Origin: Dermatemys mawii
Taxonomy: Eukaryota; Chordata; Testudines; Dermatemydidae
Assembly (NCBI GenBank): GCA_007922305.1
Contig: ML677343.1
Span: 34,509,806 to 34,573,805 of the forward strand
Length of the DNA: 64,000 bases
Direction: 5' to 3'
How positions within the stretch are numbered: the stretch's first letter is position 1; each line of letters opens with the position of its first letter. This document shows positions 22,540-32,632 of this stretch, in pieces. Below the pieces are notes generated by a model that was not told the origin of the DNA, ran no database searches, and saw only the letters and a program-made list of their open reading frames with translations. A program made the position numbers and the translations under genes.

Positions 22540-22914
22540 AGAATTTCTGCGATAAAGCCCAGGATGGATGTCACAGGAAATCAGGGTGAGGAGCGAGATC
22601 TGATGATCATGGATGCAGGATGAAGTGAGAGGTGCAGTGACTAGGGACATACGCTATGTTGAGAGAGATGGTGACAGGGATACAGGATAAGGTGACAACT
22701 GTGGTCACAGGCACATGCTGATGTGACACTTACAGTGACCATGGGCTACAGAGTGAGGTGACACACATGGTGACCGGGGTGAGGCAGGACAAAATATCAG
22801 GTGTGGCATCTGGGTGTGTGTGAATGCAAGGCCCGATGACAGGTCTGGTGAGCTGGTGGATTTAGAGTGAGGGGATGGGTGGAATTACTGTGAGGATAAG
22901 GGACATTGTGAATT
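22540..22914. repeat. Degenerate GTGAC-rich minisatellite
   Basis: A region of worn repeats containing GTGACAGGG, GTCACAGG, GTGACACT, GTGACC, GTGAGGTGACAC and GTGACCGGGGTGAGG at irregular spacing of roughly 12-25 bp. There is no fixed period, so it is an old array. Related text (GTGACAGGCTGAGTGTCAGG) resumes immediately after the CR1 at 24905, so the CR1 probably inserted into this array. Confidence 0.6.
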
Positions 22915-24904
22915 ATAAAAATATAATTTAAAAGACCAAAAAAGAATTTGAAGAATAGCTGGCCAAAGACTCCAAAAGTAATAGCACATTTTTTTAAAAT
23001 ACATCAGTAGCAGAAAGCCTCTTAAACAACCAGTGGGGCCACTAGATGATAGAGATGCTAAAGGAGCACTCAAAGATAAGGCCATTGCAGAGAAACTAAA
23101 TGAATTCTTTGCATTGGTCTTCACTGTTGAGGATGTGAGGGAGATTCCTAGACCTGAGACATTCTTTTTGGCTGACAGATCTGAGGAACTGTCCCAAATT
23201 TTGAGGTGTCATTAGAGGAGGTTTTGGAACAAATTGATAAACTAAACAGTAATAAGTCACCAGGGCCTGATGGTATTCGCCCAAGAGTTCTGAAGGAACT
23301 TAAATGTGAAATTGAAGAACTACTAACTGTGATTTGTAACCTATCATTTAAATCAGCTTCTCTACCAAATGACTGGAGAATAATTAAGTGATGCCAATTT
23401 TTAAAAAGGTCTCCAGAGGTGACCCAGGCAGCTACAGGCCAGTAAGCCTCACTTCAGCACCGGGAAAATTGGTTGAAACTATCATAAAGAACAAAATTGT
23501 CAGACACATAGATGAACATAATTTGTTGGGAAATAGTCAAGATGGTTTTCGTAAGGGGAAATCATGCCTCACCAATCTTCTAGAATTCTTTGAGGGGGGT
23601 CAACATGCATGCGGACAAAGGAGGTCCAGTGAATATAGTGTATTTAGATTTTCAGAAAGCTTTTGACAAGGTCCCTCACCAAAAACTTTTAAGCAAAGTA
23701 AGGAGTCATGGGATAAGAGGGAAGGTTCTCTCATGGATTGGTAACTGGTTAAAAGATAGGAAACAAAGGGTAAGATTAAATTGTCAGTTTTCAGAATGGA
23801 GAGGGGTAAATAGTGGTGTTCCCCACAGGTCTGTACTGGAACCATTCTTATTTAATATATTCATAAATGATCTGGAAAAAGGGGTAAACAGCGAAGTGGC
23901 AAAATTTGCAGATGATACAAAACTACTCAAGATAGCTGAGTCCCAGGCAGACTGCAAAGAGCTACAAAAGGATCTCACAAAACTGGGAGATTGGACAACA
24001 AAATGGCAGATGAAATGTAATGTTGATAAATGCAAAGTAATGCACATTGGAAAACCTAATCCTAACTATACATATACAATGATGGGGTCCAAATTAGCTG
24101 TGACCACTCAAGAAAGAGATCTTGGAGGCATTGTGGATAGTTTTCTGAAAACATCCACTCAATGTGCAGCGGCAGTCAAAAAAGCAAACAGAATGTTGGG
24201 AATCATTAATAAAGGGATAGATAATAAGACAGAAAATATCATATTGCCTTTATATAAATCCATAGTACACCCACACCTTGAATACTGCGTGCAGATGTGG
24301 TCGCTCCATCTCAAAAAAGATATATTGGAATTGGAAAAGGCTCAGAGAAGGGCAACAAAAATGAGAACGGCTTCTGTATGAGAAGAGATTAATAAGACTG
24401 GCACTTTTCAGCTTGGAAAAGGTGCGACTAAGGGGGGATATGATAGAAGTCTATAAAATAATGAGTGGTATAGAAAAAGCAAATAAGGAAGTGTTATCTA
24501 ATCCTTCTCATAATACAAAAGCAAGGGGTCACCAAATGAAATTAATAGGCAGCAGATTTAAAACAAACACAAGAAAGTATTTTTTCACGCAACACACTGT
24601 CAACTCTGGAACTCCTTGTCAGAGGGTGTTGTGAAGGCCAGTACTATAATGGGGTTCAAAAGGGAGTTAGATAGATTCATGGAGGATAAGTCCATCAATG
24701 GCCATTAGCCAGGATGGGCAGGAATGGTGTCCCTAGCCTCTGTTTGCCAGAAGCTGGGATTGGGTGACGGGATGGATCACTTGATGATAACCTGTCAGTT
24801 CATTCCCTTTGGGGCACCGGCCATTGGCCACTGTTAGAGGACAGGATACTAGGCTTGATGAACTATTGGTCTGACCCAGTCTGGCTGTTCTTATGTTCTT
24901 ATAG
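22915..24904 (+). mobile_element. CR1 LINE, 5'-truncated, ~2 kb
   Basis: The longest retrotransposon copy here. It holds the C-terminal two thirds or so of the reverse-transcriptase ORF followed by the CR1 3' UTR (ATGGAGGATAAGTCCATCAA, CTCTGTTTGCCAGAAGCTGG, ATTGGTCTGACCCAGTCTGG) and ends with the octamer run TTCTTATGTTCTTATAG. The endonuclease domain and ORF1 are absent, the usual result of incomplete target-primed reverse transcription. The exact 5' junction is uncertain by some tens of bases. It is flanked on both sides by the GTGAC minisatellite. Confidence 0.95.
23033..24634 (+). pseudogene. CR1 reverse transcriptase, frameshifted
   Basis: This is the RT domain and C-terminal tail of CR1 ORF2. 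Landmarks in order are NEFFALVFT (about 23100), SPGPDGIRPRVLKEL (about 23257-23300), GSYRPVSLTS (about 23430), GFRKGKSCLTNLL (about 23545), IVYLDFQKAFDKVPH with the first catalytic aspartate (about 23635-23680), NSGVPHRSVLEPFLFNIFINDL (shown here only as the SGVP to NDL stretch, about 23810-23870), the catalytic FADD box at 23905-23916, and HPHLEYCVQMW (about 24270). The reading frame changes four times (near 23205, 23390, 23600 and 24380). The SGVPQGS box has decayed to SGVPHRS. A short deletion near 24375 shifts the end. The catalytic residues remain, but no continuous protein can be made. Confidence 0.93.
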
Positions 24905-26550
24905 TGACAGGCTGAGTGTCAGGAGTAGAACAGGGCTGATGCAAGACAATGCCGGGAGTATCTAAGTCCTGCTGTCGTTCAGAAACAGGGAGATGAGTGT
25001 GGTGTGAAAGGAATGGCACCGTACATTGATTTGCTAGAAGACTTGTTTCCATTTGGAAAAATTCTAGAATGGAAGACAGGAGAGGAACAGTTTGATCCTA
25101 GGCTCACATGTTGTAGTAAAAAACATGACATGAAGAAGTCTTTGCTGCTGGGAGCATACGTCACCTCCAGAGGATTTGTGCTTTCTTGCTTCCAATTATC
25201 ACTAAATTGAAACAATACAGAAAACAAATAGCATCAGGAACTGGAGCTGCTATGTGTGAGGTGACGTTCTGTTAACATTGTGCATGCTTGGTGAAATTAT
25301 CTTGGCTTTGATGAAGGTTTGTGTTTATACTGGAACTTTAAGTTTAAAGATAAAATCTCTCCTCTGTACCGGTACATGCCTTCCTCACCCCCATCCCCCT
25401 CCCCGCCCCCACCCAGAGGAATAAAGTTCAGTTTGGTTAGGAAGACTCTGCATATGGGAAACCACACAAGAAGAGAACGGTCCTTGAATTTGCTTAAGAA
25501 ATAATTCCCAAGAAATCAGTAGTTACCAACAATTAAGTCCCGATGTTGGGTTAGCATCCGAGACGTAAGCTATAACACATCAGGTATTAAACCCCAGGAG
25601 AAAAGCGTGTGTTCCTACTATTAAAAGCCATTGTTAAGAGCAGTGTGTTGTGTGTCTGTGCTGTAGAGCTAAAGGGCAGGAGCCTCGTTCCTGGGGGTCC
25701 CTGCCGCTTTGCACCTATTCGAATGCAGGACACACTTGGCTGGACTGATAATATTTATTCAAGGGCTTTTTAAGGGACATGGAAAAATGTGTGCTTTTTC
25801 ATCTTGAATTTATCACCCTCAGCCTGATAGCAAGAGGGGAACCGAATGCAATTCAAAGAGTAAAAATGATAAAAGAAACATGTACAGGCTTTTCCAGGTA
25901 TTCTGTAAGCTGTTTCCAAGTAACCTTGTGCATGGTAATGTACTTTGTCCTGAGATTTTGCAAATAGCATCTTCTGTGCATATAGGGGCATGATCTGGAT
26001 GCCAAGCAGTAAAATAACTTCCTTTGCCTTCCCCACGCTAGGTTTTCTACATCTCGAATAATCACCACTCTCTCATTCAAATCAAAATCAGTTGGTGGTT
26101 TGGGAATAGAATCTGTAATGTCTATCTGCTGCTTTCACTTCACCTGACACAGTTTGGCTGACGACATGGGGGGACAGAAAGAGCTCCATTATCGTTGTAT
26201 ATGGAAATTTTTCCAGAAAGTTTCTGGTTAGTTTCTCAGTTTCCCTGAATGGTACAAAGGTTTTAATATCTTTTTGTATGAGTCCTGTCTCTGTGCATGA
26301 ATGAATAGAAACCCAGAGAGCAATAGACATGGGATAGCAGGATATCTGCAGAGACATGTACACCTATCAGATATACATCACAGGTTCCTTAAAGATGTGC
26401 TGCAAATCTTTTTAAATAAAAGATGTTTAAGAACCTAAATTTCTAACAGGAGGCAGACATAAAAGTTACACCGACATATATTTAAAGAGACAAGTTTAAG
26501 GTTCTGTGCCTCTTTTGTGAGGACTTGTACCTTCATTGACATTGGAATGG
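24905..26550. other. Unassigned non-coding sequence with a C-rich tract
   Basis: The first ~60 bp continues the GTGAC minisatellite. At 25386-25415 the plus strand is C-rich (CCCCCATCCCCCTCCCCGCC and on), so the minus strand has a quadruplex-capable G-tract. The rest shows no gene or named repeat. Confidence 0.5.
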
Positions 26551-26738
26551 GTTTAAGCACTGGAACGGGTTACCTAGGGAGGTGGTGCAATCTTCTTCCT
26601 TAGAGGTTTTTAAGGTCAGGCTTGACAAAGCCCTGGCTGGGATGATTTAGTTGGGGTTGGTCCTGCTTTGAGCAGGGAGTTGGACTAGACACTTCCTGAG
26701 GTCCCTTCCAACCCTGATATTCTATGATTCTATGATTT
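26551..26738 (+). mobile_element. CR1 LINE 3' end (ATTCTATG subtype)
   Basis: A different CR1 subfamily from the TTCTTATG copies. It reads GGGTTACCTAGGGAGGTGGT, then GTTGGACTAGACACTTCCTG, then GAGGTCCCTTCCAACCCTGA, and ends TATTCTATGATTCTATGA, two octamer units. It is a short, 5'-truncated piece. A hAT inserted just after its 3' end: the duplicated octamer ATTTAAAG starts within the last bases of the CR1 tail. Confidence 0.93.
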
Positions 26739-27135
26739 AAAGCAGTAGTTCTCAACCAGGAGTACATGTCTTCCAGTGGGTACATTAGCTACTCTGGATA
26801 TTTACCTAGTTTTACAACAGGCGACATAAAAAGGACTAGCAAAATCAGTACAAACTAAAATTTCATATAGACAATAGCTTGTTTATTCTACTCTATAAAC
26901 TGTACACTGAAATGTAAATACAATATTAATAATCTGATTTATTTTAAAATTATATGATAGAAATGAGAAAGCAAGCAATTTTTCAGTAATATTATGCTGT
27001 GACATTTTTGAGTGTTTGTCTGATTTTGTGAGCTAGTAGTTTTTAAGTGAGGTGAAAATTGGGGATACATACGACAAATTAGACTCCTGAAAGGGGTACA
27101 GTAATCTGGAAAGGTTGAGAACCCCTGATCTAAAG
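26735..27135. mobile_element. Non-autonomous hAT (CAGTGGTTCTCAACC type)
   Basis: The element proper is 26743-27127 (385 bp). The left end is CAGTAGTTCTCAACC and the right end is GGTTGAGAACCCCTG, close inverted repeats. The flanks ATTTAAAG (26735-26742) and ATCTAAAG (27128-27135) match at seven of eight positions, a slightly worn 8-bp duplication. The AT-rich interior encodes nothing. It postdates the CR1 tail it abuts. Confidence 0.92.
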
Positions 27136-28750
27136 CAGTACAGGGCTTGCAGGGGAATACTCTGCACTGGAGTGGGGGGAATGGCCCATTGGGCTGAAGC
27201 TATCAGTCTGCAAAGCTATTGGGAGTAGAAGCAACCCCACAGCAGGTTTGATCATTAATTTTAAAAGGGTGTGAGTTTCTGTCTTTGTCCCAGCATTTTT
27301 AAGGCTGTCGTAATTTGTGCAATTTGTGTATTCCCCCTGCTGGAGCATAGCAGGGAAACTGAAAACAAGGAGTATTGCTGTTTGGGGCAAGCAGTTTGTT
27401 TATACAGTCCTCCGACACACATCCCACTATACCTAGTGTGAAGCTGGTGGCTCTATTTCTCTTACTCTTTTATGGGTCAGACTGGCCTGTCTTCTGAAAA
27501 GGTCAAACCACTGCAAAAGTGACACATGCAGCAGCAATTTCTTAAGGTCTGAATAAGGCTCTTAGCAATTTAGGATCCCACACACTACAGGATTGCATTA
27601 GTGCTTCTCAGAGAGTGAAAGTGACTCAGATTAGACCAGACCAGCTTTACTTCTGAGAGTGTGAGTGTGAAGTGCAAAACAATAAGCAAACCACATCAGT
27701 ATTGGAAAGCAAATAACATTTCTCATATTTGTTCTATAATCTGGACTGATTGTAATAACACAAGTAAAAGTATTAATCTTTTTAACTAGTATTTTTGTTT
27801 TTCACTGTTTGTTGTACTAATTATTTGTGCTTTTCACCTTGTAAACCTCGAGTTATTTGTCCATTTCATCCTATGCAGATAAATAGGATTAGCAAAGGAA
27901 AATGGGGAGAATTTTTTGGAGAGTATCCTGTATGAGTGGAGTGAGGTATATTGTCAATTCTAATACGCCAAGAGAGAACATCCCTGTAAAATCTACTTCG
28001 GTGTAACTAAAAATTGACACTTGTTCAGATGAAATACTACCAACATATATTCTTGAAAATGGCCGTTCAAAAGTCGGCTGGCTGCATTATATCTATTCAG
28101 GATGCCACAAACAGGCAACATAAGAATTATGAATTAATTATTGAATATTTGATACCTAACTCTTGAAAAGTTTCTGCAAATAAGGATCATCATGCTTTTT
28201 TCCTGATCATTAAAGTCTGCTATTTGCCTATTTATCTGTTGGTCTCTAAATGTCAGTCTAGAATAGATGCCTTGGAATGATGAATTTAGTGGCAGAAGCA
28301 AAATGGCATTGTCATTCGATGCAGAATATATTCATTTTCTGTCCCTTGTAAAATTTTAGAGTGCAAATGCAGAAATGTTTAAAAATACAATAACCCAAAA
28401 GGAGTCTTGAAGGGAAGAGTCTTTCTGCATTGTCTTTCTGCAGGAAACTCTTTCCTTGTACATCACTGGAATGTCCTTTGTGGTTTCTGTGCCCTGACAA
28501 TATACGGAGTACAGTTCCTGGAGAGAAAATAAAGGGTGTTTGCTGTGGAGTTGCAAACGAGGAAGGTAAAATAGGCACGAGTGGGTGGAGCTGTTGCATG
28601 AACTGCTTTTCAAAATCCCACACGTTCTCAAAAAATGTAGAGGGAAAAGAATCTCCTCTCACACCAAAGATTTGCCTGTCAGTGATCAGGTGTCATGGAG
28701 ACCAACACTTGAAATGTATTCTTTCTCTCTCACACACAGATATACCATCT
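27136..28750. other. Unassigned non-coding sequence
   Basis: Start of a long transposon-poor interval. No gene or named repeat was recognised. AT-rich with scattered CAAAT/ATTT motifs. Confidence 0.45.
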
Positions 28751-28755
28751 GTGTA

Positions 28756-28862
28756 TTGTACATGCTTGTATTTGCATACACAAATATATTGTATGTGTTT
28801 GTATTTGTATACACACACACAGAGATATATTGTATGTGTTTGTATTTGTATACATAAACACC
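28756..28862. repeat. Imperfect tandem repeat, three units
   Basis: Three units start at 28756, 28789 and 28830. Each has TTGTAYRTGYTTGTATTTG followed by TATACA-type sequence, with a CA-run between the second and third. Unit spacing is 33 then 41 bp. The repeat keeps one frame open across it and generates a Tyr/Cys/His-rich 206-codon frame (28430-29050) that is not credible as a gene. Confidence 0.8.
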
Positions 28863-31800
28863 CAAAGGATCCAATTCTGCCCTCAATTGTACCTAAGCCC
28901 CTTGTGTGTTTACATTGCAGCTGTGACCATTTGAATGAGAGAGATTTTAAAAAACCCATGACATGCGCACAAAAATCTTTCTTCAGAAGGGGAAGTTTAA
29001 ACTGCCTTCAAATTAATCCCCAAAGAAGGAATCTCTCTCTCCCCGAGTGAGACTTGTCAGAGGCGTATGTGATTTATACACACACAAAGACCCAGTAGGA
29101 AAATACTCCGTGTGTATGTACTCTATGGTATATACTGTGCTCCAGGGACAGATCTTGAGAATGTTTAAAAGAGGAAAATTTCAATCAAGGATTCTGAAAT
29201 AAACCAACAAGTTTTCCTGGGTTGGATCCCTCAGCAGTTCTCTCCTGTCTGCATTGTTTGCAGCACGTAATGTATTTTGAATGTCGGAAGGAAGGATCAT
29301 AACCAGAGCAACTCACCCACCTGGAGAGAGGCATGTTAAAAACTAAAAACATGAGAAGGCTGTTGCCTGGGTCGCTGGCCATTGAATGGCCCCTGGGCAG
29401 GCTGTGTGAATGTTGCTTAAGGCAGGGGCGTCCCTTTCTTTTTCTTCCTCCCCTTTGTAATAATTCTTTATCCAAATACTTGTAGTGAACAAAACTTGCT
29501 GCAGTGAAAGGTGCATTATCTATTCCTGGCCACTCCTCAGGTCCTTGGTGGTCCGAACGTCTAGTGTGTTGAGGGGTAAATATTTGGCCACTGTGCTAGC
29601 CACTTCTGCACAGCCCCTGAGTGACCCTGCATTAATTAGCTGGGAATTTCAGGGCTTTGAATCTGATTGAATCAAAATATTGTTTTTACAAGTTGATGAA
29701 GGCTTGATTGATGTGGATCCTGCTGATTCTTTAAAGGATTAAATTGTATGTACAGATTACAGACTCCAGTCTGTCACTGCTTAAATGGGAATTGTTTTTA
29801 ACAAAGCTTTGTAAAAAAAAAAAAAAAATCCCATAATCTGGTGTGTGTGTGTGTGTGTGTGTCTGTCTCTCTCTCTCAATTCCAGTCAAATGAAAGTCGT
29901 CTTTTCATGCGAGTACCATCCCCGCTCCCTGAGCAATGGCAGGAAATAGGTGGAATCTTTCGGTTCCAAGCTGGACAAGGCTGGAAGGAGATGGTGAGCA
30001 CAGTTCACCTCTAGCCAAGATGGGCTATCGGAGGCACTGAGCTGTAGAACTCTCTGCTGCTGACCCACACAATCCCATGGGCAATAGCAAGGAGCTTTCA
30101 AGTCTCTAGACCTCCCTTATGCAGAGAGGGAAGGGCAGGCGAGGAGCAAATAGATACACTGAAGAGGGTAAATGGAGATCTGGTGAGGATCTCCAGCAAG
30201 GTACTGGTGCTGGCAGTTTATCAGAAAAGGCTTAAATTGTATGGTAGGTTAAAGAGCGAATTCAATGAGCTGTTATTCTTTAAAGAGAAAAGCACTGCAG
30301 ACAAAGTCCCTTTCCTTCATATGTGGGACAGGTTGGTTTTTGTTTTGTTTTTTCATCCCAGAGACTTACAAAACCATAATCTCATTTCATTGTAAACCTG
30401 TTAAATTGAAAAATGGCTTGTTCCTATTGCTGCTGTGCTGTATAATGAATCAACCCCAAGAAACAGCGAAAAGAAACAATAAAAGGAAAACAAAAGCTAG
30501 CCGGGGCCCTGCTGAAGGACGTACAGGCTGCATCACTCTACTGACTGTTTAAAATGTGCACATGGCCACTTTCAGATATACTCCTCTTTGGATTTACTGT
30601 TGCCACTGAGTCTCTTTGGGAGAGTGAGATATGGCTGTGGCCGCCCTCCATTCACCTGTGCCAAGGGTGAGCTCCCACTAAGACAAGGGCAAGGGAGGAA
30701 ATAGGGGATATGAGTGTGTTTAAAAGCCATCGAGGGAAGAGACAGTAATATAACAGCAAGCACATCACCATAATTGCCTGACATTTCACCCAAAACACAT
30801 CAAACACAAGAGCTAGTGATTCTAAAATGAAGAGAAGGAAGCAAACTTTGCGAATGAAGATCCAAGGAAAGCAGGCATCGCAGTCGGGCCAGGGTGAAAT
30901 CCTCTACAGCACCAGACAACGTTCCCTACCAAACTGGAGGCATTCTGGTCACTTCTTGACTTTTTTTTATTTTTTCTTAAAAAACACGGCTGCCCTTGGT
31001 TGGATTATATCTTGAGATGTTTTACACCCAGACGTCCTTCCACCACTGTCTAGCATTAGTGCATGAATAATGGATCTGACCCTCCCAGCCAATTCTTACT
31101 GCCAGGAGAGCCATGTTTGTGGAAATAATTAAATACAAGTAACAAAAATATAAGGAACCCTAAACGGTCAAGCCTCTCATGTGCACAAAAGACTCTCTAC
31201 ATTGAGGGGAAGCCAAGAATTTTATAGTTAAGGAGAAACTCCATTATCTAATGACCTGAAACTGTACGATAGACACAGGAGCAAGGTTATTTTTAAGGGG
31301 CGCTGCTCTGCAATAAGTTTGTTCACAGTGCAAACTTACAAAAGTGTATCATAGTGCGTGATCCCTTCGGGATTGTTGTTTCAAAATGTACTTTGGATCT
31401 CTTCTATTTTGTCTCTTCACACGGGCTACTGCAAAGGATGGTCTTCGGTGGTGGTGAGTTCTGGGGGGAGAGAAACGGATTGTGTTCTGTGTTTTGTAGG
31501 GGCTTGAATTCTGTTGGCCGTCAGGGGCGGCCGCTGATGAATTATCTTTTTGTCTTTGTAACTGGTGTCAGGGCACCTAGATCTTGTGGATAGGCATCCT
31601 TTTTTGTTGTGGAATCCCAAATACACTAATTTGTGCTACTTAGCGTGGACACAGGTTACAGGATATTGGAAAAAAACAAGAGATTTTCTCTAAACCAGAC
31701 GATTGGCTATCACCCAATCCATCATAAATCAAATGGCCTTATCCTGCAGTCATTGTCTTCGTATTGTAAATTTACAAGAGTCTAGACCAAGTGGGCTGAG

Positions 31801-32009
31801 GGTGCAGCCTATGACTGACTTCTGTAGCATAGCGCTGAAAACAATTACAGACTCCTCCTTTCAGTGCTGCCCTGACAATGTGATCGGAATGACCGGGCTA
31901 CAGAGCACGCTAAGAACTAGTCACTATGGTCACAACTTCATACTACAAGTGAGGACCCTGTAAACTGCTTCATTTTATACAAATTATTAGGTGGGCAAAA
32001 TATGGGTAT
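28863..32009. other. Transposon-poor non-coding sequence
   Basis: No gene was recognised. A poly(A) run at 29813-29827 is followed by a (TG)n(TC)n microsatellite at 29840-29877. An acceptor-like TTTACATTGCAG at 28908-28919 has no recognisable exon after it. Confidence 0.45.
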
Positions 32010-32032
32010 TCGTGTGTGTGTGTGTGTGTGTG
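32010..32032. repeat. (GT)n microsatellite
   Basis: An uninterrupted GT dinucleotide run of about eleven units, followed by an AT-rich ATTATATATTTTATT segment. Confidence 0.95.
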
Positions 32033-32461
32033 TACTTAATTATATATTTTATTAACCACCACAACCTCCTCCATATGTTGAATGACTACAGCCTAGTTTT
32101 GAAGAATGCGCTGCAATTTGTTTCTGGGAGATTGCATTTTTGTAGGATTGTGAAGTACGGGGAATTGCGGTTTGCCTTCTGGATGAAGCAGGAGCAGTGC
32201 GGAGTCTATTACTTCCACGCTCTGTCTCTCCTTTGACACGGTGTAGCATGAGAACGTAATAATGAGTTCATGGAATGGTTTCAAGAAATACTTTGTCCAG
32301 AAGGGATATGCTGTCGAATAATCCAGCCTGGAGAGCATTCCTCTAATACCTGGCTAGTTCTGTAATAAAGAATTGCCAAGATGAAAATAGGTTTCCAGGG
32401 ATTCATCTTGGTATTTAGCTATAAACTGAAGTTATCCTTTTACCTTCGAATTACAAATACT

Positions 32462-32632
32462 AACCGGTTAGCCTCAAACACCCCTCTGAGGCAGGTAAGT
32501 AGTTTTATCTGCATTTTACACAAAAGGAAACTGAGGGACCAGCAAAGGAGACAGCTCAGAGCTGGGAATAGAACTCCAGTATTCCTGATTCTCAGTCATC
32601 TGCTCAGGCCACTGGACCGTACTTCACACTGA
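32462..32632 (-). mobile_element. MIR-type SINE
   Basis: A reverse-orientation MIR. It has CCCCTCTGAGGCAGGTAAGT, CATTTTACACAAAAGGAAAC and TGAGGGACCAGC near its 3' portion, then GAGCTGGGAATAGAACTCCA, and ends in the complement of the head near CAGGCCACTGGACCGTAC. Full-length apart from a deletion in the core. Confidence 0.85.

Noticed and set aside
28908..28930. Splice-acceptor-like TTTACATTGCAG
   Set aside because: Single signal without an identifiable exon, common by chance in vertebrate DNA.
28430..29050. 206-codon open frame as a gene
   Set aside because: Starts at TTG, depends on a tandem repeat and a CA run, and has no family resemblance.
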